Origin: an uncultured Mucispirillum sp. | GTDB lineage: Bacteria > Chrysiogenota > Deferribacteres > Deferribacterales > Mucispirillaceae | Length of the DNA stretch: 6,036 nucleotides | Assembly (NCBI GenBank): GCA_910586745.1 | Contig: CAJUJZ010000133.1 | Span: 1-6,036 of the forward strand | Direction: 5' to 3' | In this document: positions 1-5,802 of the stretch, piece by piece | How the letters are laid out: the number at the start of each line of letters is the position of its first letter | Position numbering within the stretch: the first letter of the stretch is position 1 | Position numbers and translations under genes: made by a program | The notes under the pieces: generated by a model | What the model was told of the DNA's origin: nothing | Database searches by the model: none | The model's input: only the letters and a program-made list of their open reading frames with translations

Positions 1-457
1 TTGATATATTAAATATCAAATATATATGAATATATAATTATTGTTACATACATTATTAAAAAAATTAAGAAAATTTAAAGGAAAATTTCTAATCATTTCC
101 CATTAATTCTTTACATAATTAATAAATAAATTTATTATAACATATATAATATTTACAATATGGAAGATATGGAATAAGTAGAATTAAATGGTTATATAGT
201 TTAATTAAAGATTAAAAATATTATTTAAAACCAATAATTTAAATTTATATTCTACACATTATTCGCAGATATTTTAATATTTGCAGCAATAAATATTTAA
301 AATATTATAGATTAAAAATTATTCTTTTCTAATTGGTAAATGAAAAAATATCCAATATATTTTATGCAATCATAAAGAAGCATATGTAATAATATTTCTA
401 TGCTGAGATAATATGAATTTTATTATATATATCTTATAATAAAGAAAGGTAGTATTT
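1..457. other. AT-rich non-coding region upstream of the RES gene
   Basis: No gene is supportable here. All frames are broken by frequent stops, and the longest ATG-started frame noted (from 340, 11 codons) has no ribosome binding site. G+C is extremely low: 6 of 60 in bases 1-60 and 8 of 60 in bases 121-180. Visible structure is limited to AT-rich inverted repeats: TTGATAT/ATATCAA at 1-19, and AATATTT/AAATATT at 276-282 and 291-297 around an 8-base spacer. Such repeats are common by chance in DNA this AT-rich. The right end holds the likely promoter and ribosome binding site of the gene at 458. The composition fits accessory DNA or a silenced intergenic stretch. Confidence 0.7.
404..412 (+). 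promoter_or_regulatory. Candidate extended -10 promoter for the RES gene
   Basis: TGAGATAAT (TGn followed by GATAAT, one mismatch to TATAAT) reads as an extended -10 element, which can work without a good -35 box; none is present 17 bases upstream. It would start transcription near 419 and leave a leader of about 40 bases containing the AAAGAAAGG ribosome binding site at 441-449. A TATAAT at 435-440 matches better but would start transcription inside that binding site, so it is less likely. In DNA this AT-rich, false matches are frequent. Confidence 0.3.
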
Positions 458-1630
458 ATGGGATACAGGAAGAATATAATGATTGAGCAAGGAGAAAGAG
501 GTTATGGTGAGGTACCTAATAAATATGTATGTTACAAATGTTTTAAAGAAGATGGTATTCGGAATTATATAAAAAATAATGGCGAAAGGTATACCTGTTC
601 ATACTGTAAACAACAATACAAAGCAGTCCATTTAGAGAAAATAATTAAGCATATAATTGATTCATTACATAGTGAGTGGAAAGATCCTGTGAATAATTCA
701 CCTTATGAGAGTAAAGAGGGAGGATATATTAATAATTATCTGTATGATACTTATGATTTACTTCTATATGAAGAGCCGATTAATGTTAATGATATTGAAT
801 TATTTAATGATATTGTAAATGCAATTACACAAGAATTATGGGCAAGGGATTTTGCAGTGCCATTTGAAGATGAAGAATTAAAGTATGAATGGGATTCGTT
901 TATTAAATATGTACAACATAGGATGCGATTTGGTGTTTTTTGCAAAGATAAGATTTTATATCCAATTAAGGAAATAGTTCATATTATTGAGAAGCTTAAT
1001 ATGGAAACAATTATGCAACCTATAAAAATATATAGAGTAAGGGGTTCTAAAGATAAGTCGGATTTTAGTGATGCTAAAAAAATGGGTACTGTACCACCAA
1101 AAGATGCTATACAAGCAAATAGAATGAGTCCTGCAGGAATTGCAATGTTTTATGGTGCTTTTAATAAAAAAACCGCATTATCTGAGATTGATTATGGAAA
1201 TATAAACTATGTTCATTATGCTACATTTGTGCCATCAAGAGAGATGGTACTAATTGATTTTTCAAAAAAAATGGTTATTCCGTCAATTTATGATGAGAAG
1301 AGCGGTAAACTAAAAAAATATTATAGATTTATGGATTCCTATATTAATGATTTTAGGAAACCAATTAACAGAGATGGTAGTGAACATATAGGATACATAC
1401 CTACACAGATAATCACTGAGTATTTGCGATATAACTATAAAATAAATGGTGAATCTATTGATGGAATAATTTACAATAGTTCAGTATGTAATAATGGTAA
1501 AGCAATAGTGTTGTTTGTTGATAATAAAAATTGTATTAATGAAAATAATATAGATATCATATCTAATGAAAGTAATTTATATTTAAAAATGGTTGATTAT
1601 AAAATAAAGAAAATAACACATAAAGTTTAA
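458..1630 (+). CDS. HEPN/RES N-terminal domain plus RES-domain protein (toxin-like NAD+ phosphorylase)
   Basis: A 390-residue two-part protein. Residues 1-90 resemble the N-terminal domain found with RES proteins: a zinc-ribbon pair C25xxC28 and C47xxC50, then a helical region with SEWKDP and EGGY and, near 150-160, YVQHRMRF. Residues about 188-360 form a RES domain: YR at 192-193, NRMSP at 221-225, Y232, E243 and NSS at 340-342 match the Arg, Arg, Tyr, Glu and Ser positions conserved in RES enzymes. Characterised RES toxins (MbcT, PutRES type) degrade NAD+, so that is the expected activity; it is inferred here. RES toxins usually sit beside an Xre-like antitoxin, but none is visible on either side. 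Start 458 has AAAGAAAGG 8 bases upstream and keeps the MGY...EQGERGYG opening I recall from relatives; ATG 479 (AGGAAG, 6 bases upstream) is a plausible alternative. G+C is low (16 of 60 at 1021-1080), consistent with transfer. Confidence 0.85.
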   Translation: MGYRKNIMIEQGERGYGEVPNKYVCYKCFKEDGIRNYIKNNGERYTCSYCKQQYKAVHLEKIIKHIIDSLHSEWKDPVNNSPYESKEGGYINNYLYDTYDLLLYEEPINVNDIELFNDIVNAITQELWARDFAVPFEDEELKYEWDSFIKYVQHRMRFGVFCKDKILYPIKEIVHIIEKLNMETIMQPIKIYRVRGSKDKSDFSDAKKMGTVPPKDAIQANRMSPAGIAMFYGAFNKKTALSEIDYGNINYVHYATFVPSREMVLIDFSKKMVIPSIYDEKSGKLKKYYRFMDSYINDFRKPINRDGSEHIGYIPTQIITEYLRYNYKINGESIDGIIYNSSVCNNGKAIVLFVDNKNCINENNIDIISNESNLYLKMVDYKIKKITHKV

Positions 1631-1678
1631 GAATATTGTATGAAACATATATTTACTTAACCCCAATAAGATAAAAAC

Positions 1679-1693
1679 AGGATATTTTATCCT
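1679..1693. other. Hairpin AGGATA-TTT-TATCCT
   Basis: A perfect 6-bp inverted repeat with a 3-base loop, 49 bases after the stop codon of the RES gene. It is followed by CCCTATT rather than a T-run, so it is not a convincing intrinsic terminator alone. It may protect the mRNA 3' end or belong to a larger structured element with the next hairpin. Confidence 0.45.
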
Positions 1694-1710
1694 CCCTATT
1701 CGGTCAGTCA

Positions 1711-1727
1711 GGCTTTAGGATAAAGCC
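1711..1727. other. Hairpin GGCTTTA-GGA-TAAAGCC
   Basis: A perfect 7-bp stem with a GGA loop, followed on the plus strand by CTTTAG, a poor T-run. It could be a weak terminator for the RES gene or part of a dispersed repeat. Locally the DNA is richer in G+C than what lies on either side, and the motif AGGATA recurs in the hairpins at 1679 and 1837. Confidence 0.45.
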
Positions 1728-1829
1728 CTTTAGTAAACCGCTGATGCGTTGTTTAAAAAATTCAAGGATGGATTTTTTAATAAAAGTTTAATATGTTCTT
1801 CAAGTCCACAACTATTAGTTATTAATAAC

Positions 1830-1859
1830 AAAAAAAGCAGGATAAACCCTGCCTTTTTT
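1830..1859. terminator. Bidirectional terminator between the RES gene and tRNA-Leu
   Basis: GCAGG (1837-1841) pairs with CCTGC (1848-1852) around a 6-base loop. Seven A residues lie on the left and TTTTTT (1854-1859) on the right. Read on the minus strand, the hairpin is followed at once by seven T residues, so it ends tRNA-Leu transcripts just past the tRNA 3' end. Read on the plus strand, it has six T residues and can stop read-through from the RES gene. The convergent layout fits both uses. Confidence 0.8.
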
Positions 1860-1866
1860 GTTCTTA

Positions 1867-1948
1867 TACCGAAGAGGGGACTTGAACCCCTACGATTAGA
1901 AACCGGCGGATTTTGAGTCCGCTGCGTCTACCATTCCGCCACTTCGGC
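1867..1948 (-). tRNA. tRNA-Leu, anticodon CAA
   Basis: Read on the minus strand this folds as an 82-base class II tRNA. The acceptor stem is GCCGAAG/CUUCGGU with discriminator A. The D-arm is GCG/CGC with GG and AGA in the loop. The anticodon stem GCGGA/UCCGC holds loop CUCAAAA, giving anticodon CAA (reads UUG). A long variable arm CGGUU-UCU-AAUCG identifies leucine, and the T-arm is AGGGG/CCCCU with loop UUCAAGU. CCA is not encoded and must be added after transcription. The end pair is G1-U72, a wobble instead of the usual G-C. The gene has its own promoter (1967-1995) and a terminator directly downstream. Confidence 0.95.
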
Positions 1949-1966
1949 ATATATATTATATTAATG

Positions 1967-1995
1967 ATTAAACATAAATTATATGCATTTGTCAA
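1967..1995 (-). promoter_or_regulatory. Promoter of tRNA-Leu
   Basis: On the minus strand, a perfect -35 box TTGACA (1990-1995), a 17-base spacer and TTTAAT (1967-1972, one mismatch to TATAAT) place the start near 1960, about 12 bases before the mature tRNA 5' end. The -35 box begins about 11 bases after the stop codon of the RNase H gene, so the tRNA need not depend on that transcript. This is the strongest sigma70-type promoter in the window, as expected for a stable RNA gene. Confidence 0.75.
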
Positions 1996-2006
1996 TACTT
2001 TTAACT

Positions 2007-2606
2007 TTATTCTTGTTCATCTGCAATATTAATGGCTTCTTTTGCAAGCTTATCTGCCATATCGTTGTATATATCTCCAGAATGACCTTTCACTTTTACA
2101 AAAGAAATATTAATTTTTTCAGATACATCATCAATAAATTTTTTATAATTGATTGTGCCTTCCTGCTTCCGTTTCCATTCGCCTTTTGCCCAGTGTGCTA
2201 TTCCTGAATAATCATGGTGTAGTGTTATGCTTTTATATCCATTTTCTACTGCCCATTTTACAGATACAGCAGCTGCAAAAAGTTCGCCTGCCACATTACG
2301 CATATCAATATATTTTTTACTGCTGCCGTTTATTGTGTGTATTATTTCTCCATTATACAAAATAACAGCTCCATAACCAGTTTCCTGTTGTTTGGTGGAA
2401 AAACTGCCGTCAATATAGGCATGCAGTCCATTTAAATCATTATTTATTTCATTATTAAGGTTTTCTGTAGACAAATATTTTTCTGCCTGATTTAGTTCTT
2501 TAAATTTTTTAAATTCTGCACCAGAAAAACCAGTAATATGTTTTTGACATTCTGCCCAGCTTTCAAATATTCCAGTTTTTCTGCCTTTTTTTACTGTATA
2601 ATACAT
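2007..2606 (-). CDS. rnhA: Ribonuclease H with N-terminal viroplasmin domain
   Basis: A 199-residue cytoplasmic enzyme expected to cut the RNA strand of RNA-DNA hybrids (R-loops, primers) with metal ions. Residues 1-47 form a caulimovirus viroplasmin-like domain (YYTVKKGRKTGIF, then W17 and the GFSGAEFKKF stretch), which binds nucleic acid in related RNases H. Residues 60-192 are the RNase HI fold with all catalytic acids visible: D66 (YIDGS), E108 (GEL), D132 (HHDYSGI) and D185 (NDMADKLA), plus H175 (KGHSG). The spacing H175 to D185 matches H124 to D134 of the E. coli enzyme. Length is normal for this two-domain type. The start is the only reasonable ATG and fits the family N-terminus, but no clear Shine-Dalgarno precedes it; the leader is AT-rich. 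It lies 45 bases after the membrane-protein gene on the same strand, so co-transcription is likely. Confidence 0.93.
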   Translation of the reverse strand: MYYTVKKGRKTGIFESWAECQKHITGFSGAEFKKFKELNQAEKYLSTENLNNEINNDLNGLHAYIDGSFSTKQQETGYGAVILYNGEIIHTINGSSKKYIDMRNVAGELFAAAVSVKWAVENGYKSITLHHDYSGIAHWAKGEWKRKQEGTINYKKFIDDVSEKINISFVKVKGHSGDIYNDMADKLAKEAINIADEQE

Positions 2607-2651
2607 TATTTCAATAAACCAATTAAGAATAAATAATTTGATACATATAAT

Positions 2652-3008
2652 TTACACAGCTTCATAAGCACCAGTAAAATATGCTATAAGTAAAACAGCA
2701 AATACTGCCACTGCTAAAAAAATTATAAATGTGCGTGTATAGCTGATATTAGTTGTAGAGTTTCCAAAAATAGGGTTATTAGTTTTATTTCTGCTTATCT
2801 TATAAGGGTAAGTTTTTTTTCTATTACCCTTCCAGCCAGTATGCATTGTTGTGTTATCTTGATTACTGCCTTGAATAACAACATCATCATTATTCTGATT
2901 TTGTTTTTTGTTTTTTGATTTAGAAGCAGAATAAAGTGTTATACCAATAAATACTGCAAGATATATAAGTAGTTCTATAAAATCAACTGCATTAGATAAT
3001 AGTTCCAT
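2652..3008 (-). CDS. Small hypothetical membrane protein with two predicted helices
   Basis: A 118-residue protein of unrecognised family. Two hydrophobic segments stand out, about residues 10-28 (FIELLIYLAVFIGITLY) and 93-112 (TFIIFLAVAVFAVLLIAYF). Between them lies a polar loop rich in Lys, Asn and Gln, with the basic stretches SKNKKQNQ and GNRKK. By the positive-inside rule the loop would face the cytoplasm and both ends the periplasm. There is no lipobox, no cysteine and no known catalytic motif. The ATG has AGAGGG at 3013-3018, only 4 bases upstream, which supports the start. It is divergent from the lipoprotein gene and lies directly upstream of the RNase H gene in the same direction. 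Coding status rests on its length, ribosome binding site and membrane pattern; function is unknown. Confidence 0.7.
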   Translation of the reverse strand: MELLSNAVDFIELLIYLAVFIGITLYSASKSKNKKQNQNNDDVVIQGSNQDNTTMHTGWKGNRKKTYPYKISRNKTNNPIFGNSTTNISYTRTFIIFLAVAVFAVLLIAYFTGAYEAV

Positions 3009-3045
3009 AATACCCTCTTTAAAAAATAATACTTTAATTTATATA

Positions 3046-3051
3046 ATTATA
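3046..3051 (-). promoter_or_regulatory. Possible -10 box for the membrane protein gene
   Basis: A perfect TATAAT on the minus strand lies 37 bases upstream of the ATG at 3008, in the divergent intergenic region. No acceptable -35 box is found 16-18 bases upstream, and the surroundings are nearly pure A/T, so this is only a weak candidate. Confidence 0.25.
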
Positions 3052-3065
3052 AAATCTTTTTCAAG

Positions 3066-3108
3066 TATTAAATTTATTTCAACAGTTTAATTATATATTA
3101 AATTTATT
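3066..3108. repeat. Pair of 13-bp direct repeats in the divergent promoter region
   Basis: TATTAAATTTATT occurs at 3066-3078 and again at 3096-3108, start to start 30 bp, close to three helical turns. Each copy contains the palindrome TAAATTTA. The second copy touches the -35 box of the lipoprotein promoter (3107-3112). Two equal sites on the same face of the helix between divergent genes look like binding sites for a regulator, though pure A/T repeats can arise by chance. Confidence 0.5.
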
Positions 3109-3135
3109 GATAAAAAATACAATATATATTATATT
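3107..3135 (+). promoter_or_regulatory. Promoter of the lipoprotein gene
   Basis: TTGATA (3107-3112) and TATATT (3130-3135) each differ from consensus at one base and are separated by exactly 17 bases. Transcription would start near 3142, leaving a leader of about 20 bases that carries GGAGGG directly before the ATG at 3163. Confidence 0.6.
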
Positions 3136-3152
3136 ATTTGCAAAATATATTT

Positions 3153-3158
3153 GGAGGG
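3153..3158 (+). promoter_or_regulatory. Ribosome binding site deciding the lipoprotein start
   Basis: GGAGGG lies 4 bases before ATG 3163. The same reading frame is open from a TTG at 3151, but starting there would translate through this binding site and add four residues before the signal peptide. The site therefore supports ATG 3163. A TTG at 3160 is also in frame but leaves almost no spacing. Confidence 0.75.
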
Positions 3159-3162
3159 CTTG

Positions 3163-4041
3163 ATGCATAAGTATCTTGGTGTGTTGTTAATAGTTATATC
3201 TATGGTTATAACTGGCTGTGGAGAAAGCATATATTCAGGAGCAGAAAATACCAGTTCTAAAGAAGCCGCAATAGATGATTTTGATTTTAGTTTTTTAAAA
3301 AATGAATGTGGAACTATTATTGAGCGTTATGATGCGTATTTTCATTCTGGAGTAACACTTAGCGAAGATGATTTATATAGATATGTAAGTGCAGTGCTTG
3401 CCTGCAGTGGTTTTGATATAGTAAAAGGACTTGATAGTATACTGCAGACTGGTGGTAATGATATTTATGAAACTGCAGCAGCTGTTATTGGTCATAAAGT
3501 GATAGATATTAATACAGCAATGTATCTGCAGAAGCAGTATTCAAAAGCCATTAATATATGTATTGATTATAAAGCTGAGCTTGCAAAAGATAATATTACT
3601 TTAAATAATAATAATACTAACCTTACATTATGCGGTCTTGCAGGCACTATGGGAACAATAGTAAATCTTAGTGCTATGCTTTTAAATGCCAGTGGCGGTG
3701 GTGCTAATGTTTTAGAGCTTACAGAAGCAGGGCTTACAGATTTTGGCACTCAGGTAAATCCAACAATAGTCGGTCAGAGTTTATCATCATTTTTGAAACA
3801 GTATAACTTATTTCTTGCTGATTTAGACAGCGGACTTATACTTTCAGAAGATGCTGCAAAATTACTTGGTGATTTGCTGGGGCAGGATAGTTTCAGCAGT
3901 GTTTTAGGTGAGCTTGCAGCAAGTCTTAAAGACCCTGCAGCAAATGCAATTACAGAAGACAGCCTTATAAAATATATTTCAGATTCTCTTGGCATAGAAA
4001 TACCAGAAACTATATTCCCAGAAATTCCAGCTCAGCCGTAA
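3163..4041 (+). CDS. Putative lipoprotein of unknown function with a three-fold LSED motif
   Basis: A 292-residue exported protein of unrecognised family. The N-terminus is a lipoprotein signal: MHK, a hydrophobic run to residue 16, then lipobox I16-T-G-C19, so C19 would be lipidated after signal peptidase II cleavage. Residue 20 is Gly rather than Asp, so there is no enterobacterial-type inner-membrane retention signal. The mature part is largely helical and acidic, with four further cysteines (49, 81, 133, 157) that could form disulfides in the periplasm. A motif [LI][ST]ED recurs at 66, 227 and 263; the first and third copies agree best (LSEDDLYRYVSAVL, ITEDSLIKYISDSL). A Gly/Ala-rich stretch lies at 157-182. 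The C-terminus is proline-rich (PETIFPEIPAQP). The gene has its own promoter and a strong terminator and is divergent from the small membrane-protein gene. No enzyme motif is visible. Confidence 0.8.
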   Translation: MHKYLGVLLIVISMVITGCGESIYSGAENTSSKEAAIDDFDFSFLKNECGTIIERYDAYFHSGVTLSEDDLYRYVSAVLACSGFDIVKGLDSILQTGGNDIYETAAAVIGHKVIDINTAMYLQKQYSKAINICIDYKAELAKDNITLNNNNTNLTLCGLAGTMGTIVNLSAMLLNASGGGANVLELTEAGLTDFGTQVNPTIVGQSLSSFLKQYNLFLADLDSGLILSEDAAKLLGDLLGQDSFSSVLGELAASLKDPAANAITEDSLIKYISDSLGIEIPETIFPEIPAQP

Positions 4042-4073
4042 ATATATTATTTATAAAAGATAAATAAAATATG

Positions 4074-4111
4074 AAAAAAAGAAGCCTTTCTGCAGTAGCA
4101 GAAAGGCTTTT
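4074..4111. terminator. Strong bidirectional terminator between lipoprotein and mutase genes
   Basis: AAGCCTTTCTGC (4082-4093) pairs perfectly with GCAGAAAGGCTT (4098-4109) around loop AGTA, a 12-bp stem. A run of seven A residues at 4074-4080 becomes the T-run for minus-strand transcripts, and TTTT (4108-4111) serves the plus strand. It lies between the stop codons of two convergent genes (4041 and 4116), so it ends both. Confidence 0.92.
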
Positions 4112-4115
4112 GATT

Positions 4116-5756
4116 TTATAATACAATATTTTCTTGATATTCGCCAAATATTTCTTTTAAAGCATTGATTGTCTCGCCAAGAGTAGCATAAGTTTTAACT
4201 GCATTTAAGATTTTTGGCATTAAGTTTTCGTTTGTTTTTGCAGCTGCTGTTAATTCAGCAAGAGCTTTTTTAACTGCATCATTATCACGAGTTTCTCTTA
4301 ATTTTTTAAGTTTAGCTTTTTGGCTTACTTCAACAGAAGAATCAATTTTTAAAAGACCTTTAGGTGGTTCTTCATCTATATGGTATTTGTTAACACCAAC
4401 AATAATTAATTCTTCTGTTTCTATAGCTTTTTGATATTCATAAGCACTGTTTTGGATTTCTCTTTGTGGGAAGCCCTGTTCAATAGCACGCATCATACCG
4501 CCAAGGTCATCTATTTTCTGGATATATTCAAATGCGCGTTTTTCTATATCATCAGTCATAGCTTCTACCATATAAGCACCAGCAAGTGGGTCAATAGTAT
4601 CTGCTGCACCAGATTCGTTTGCAACGATTTGCTGAGTTCTTAATGCGATACGAACAGATTCTTCTGTAGGCAGAGCAAGTGCTTCATCGTAAGAGTTAGT
4701 GTGCAGAGACTGTGTGCCGCCCATACAAGCTGCTAATGTTTGCAGTGCAACACGCACAATATTATTTTGCGGCTGTTGTGCTGTTAATGTAGAGCCAGCA
4801 GTTTGAGTATGGAAACGAAGCATAGTAGATTTTGGCTTTTTAGCTTTAAAGCGTTCTGTCATAATTTTTGCCCACATTCTTCTAGCTGCTCTGAATTTTG
4901 CCACTTCTTCAATAAAGTTATTATGACAATTAAAGAAGAAAGAAAGTCTGCCAGCAAAATCATCAACATCAAGCCCTGCCTTAATAGCTGCATCAACATA
5001 AGCAATACCGTCTGCAAGAGTAAATGCCACTTCCTGAACAGCATCACTTCCTGCTTCCCTAATGTGATAGCCGCTGATACTGATAGTATTCCATAAAGGC
5101 ACATTATCTTTACAGAAAGAGAAAATATCAGTGATTAATCTCATAGATTGAGTAGGTGGAAAACGGTATGTTCCACGGGCCATATATTCTTTTAATATAT
5201 CATTTTGAATAGTTCCTGCTAATTTATCAGAAGAAACACCTTGTTTTTCACCAACTGCAATATAGCATGATAAAAGATATGAAGCTGTTGCATTAATAGT
5301 CATAGATGTAGAAACTTTATCAAGTGGAATACCATTGAATAATATTTCCATATCAGCAAGAGAATCAATAGCAACACCAACTTTACCAACTTCTCCTGCA
5401 GCCATATGGTCATCAGAATCATACCCTATTTGAGTTGGCAGGTCAAAAGCTACTGAAAGCCCTGTAGTTCCCTGATCAAGCAGATATCTGTATCTTTTAT
5501 TAGATTCTTCTGCTGTTGCAAATCCTGCATACTGACGCATTGTCCAGAAACGACCGCGGTACATAGTAGGCTGTACACCTCTTGTAAGTGGATAAATGCC
5601 TGGGTAACCAAGTTTTTTTTCGTAATCAAAATCAGGAATATCTGCTGGAGAGTAGAAAGGTTTTACTTCATAGCCGGAAGTAGTTTTAAAAACTTTTTTA
5701 CGCTCAGGAAATTTGCTGATTGTTTTTTCATACTGTTCTTTCCATTTTTCGTACAT
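4116..5756 (-). CDS. Methylmalonyl-CoA mutase, large (catalytic) subunit without B12 domain
   Basis: A 546-residue acyl-CoA mutase large subunit (mcmA1/mutB-like). It should interconvert (R)-methylmalonyl-CoA and succinyl-CoA by a radical mechanism, in propionate or succinate metabolism. The TIM-barrel family blocks are intact: PTMYRGRFWTMRQYAGF (63-79), GLSVAFDLPTQIGYDSD (99-115), GTIQNDILKEYMAR (181-194), SISGYHIREAG (226-236), and the late block FHTQTAG...QQPQNN (315-332). Y76 and R194 correspond to Tyr89 and Arg207 of the Propionibacterium enzyme, the pair that binds the methylmalonyl carboxylate; isobutyryl-CoA mutases have Phe and Gln there. Q184 and H231 correspond to Gln197 and His244. 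The chain ends near FGEY with no C-terminal cobalamin-binding domain, so a separate small B12 subunit is required; it is not in the window. The ATG has GAGGT at 5762-5766, 5 bases upstream. The full-length frame has no disruption. Confidence 0.94.
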   Translation of the reverse strand: MYEKWKEQYEKTISKFPERKKVFKTTSGYEVKPFYSPADIPDFDYEKKLGYPGIYPLTRGVQPTMYRGRFWTMRQYAGFATAEESNKRYRYLLDQGTTGLSVAFDLPTQIGYDSDDHMAAGEVGKVGVAIDSLADMEILFNGIPLDKVSTSMTINATASYLLSCYIAVGEKQGVSSDKLAGTIQNDILKEYMARGTYRFPPTQSMRLITDIFSFCKDNVPLWNTISISGYHIREAGSDAVQEVAFTLADGIAYVDAAIKAGLDVDDFAGRLSFFFNCHNNFIEEVAKFRAARRMWAKIMTERFKAKKPKSTMLRFHTQTAGSTLTAQQPQNNIVRVALQTLAACMGGTQSLHTNSYDEALALPTEESVRIALRTQQIVANESGAADTIDPLAGAYMVEAMTDDIEKRAFEYIQKIDDLGGMMRAIEQGFPQREIQNSAYEYQKAIETEELIIVGVNKYHIDEEPPKGLLKIDSSVEVSQKAKLKKLRETRDNDAVKKALAELTAAAKTNENLMPKILNAVKTYATLGETINALKEIFGEYQENIVL

Positions 5757-5774
5757 AGCTGACCTCGCTAAAAT

Positions 5775-5802
5775 AATATTTAATCAATTATCATTAAATA
5801 TT
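5775..5802. promoter_or_regulatory. Candidate operator: 10-bp inverted repeat around the mutase -10 box
   Basis: AATATTTAAT (5775-5784) and ATTAAATATT (5793-5802) are perfect reverse complements separated by 8 bases. The 8-base centre (5785-5792) contains the whole -10 box GATAAT of the mutase promoter, and the left arm covers the predicted start site. A dimeric repressor bound here would block the promoter. The bound factor is unknown. Confidence 0.55.

Noticed and set aside
340..375. Short leader peptide (ATG at 340, 11 codons) upstream of the RES gene, or a small antitoxin
   Set aside because: No ribosome binding site, too short, and the amino acid content simply reflects AT-rich DNA.
1..457. 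CRISPR array or replication origin in the AT-rich region
   Set aside because: No regularly spaced identical repeats and no clear DnaA boxes were seen; the inverted repeats are short and pure A/T.
1799..1807. TTCAAGTCC, identical to the tRNA T-loop region, as an att site
   Set aside because: It is only 9 bases long and in inverted orientation to the tRNA, while integrative att sites are longer direct repeats; chance is the simpler reading.
1983..2365. Plus-strand open frames antisense to the RNase H gene
   Set aside because: They are shadows of a gene with all catalytic residues intact, and their Phe/Cys/Leu-rich translations look non-coding.
3151..3162. TTG at 3151 as start of the lipoprotein gene
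   Set aside because: It would place the ribosome binding site GGAGGG inside the coding region and add MEGL before a typical MHK signal-peptide start.
4431..5104. Open frames within the mutase gene (plus strand at 4431-4643 and 4803-5096; another minus-strand frame at 4859-5104)
   Set aside because: They overlap a strongly conserved gene in other frames, lack ribosome binding sites and have no recognisable domains.
4116..5756. Assignment as isobutyryl-CoA or 2-hydroxyisobutyryl-CoA mutase
   Set aside because: Y76 and R194 retain the Tyr/Arg pair of methylmalonyl-CoA mutase; the alternatives carry Phe or Ile with Gln at these positions.
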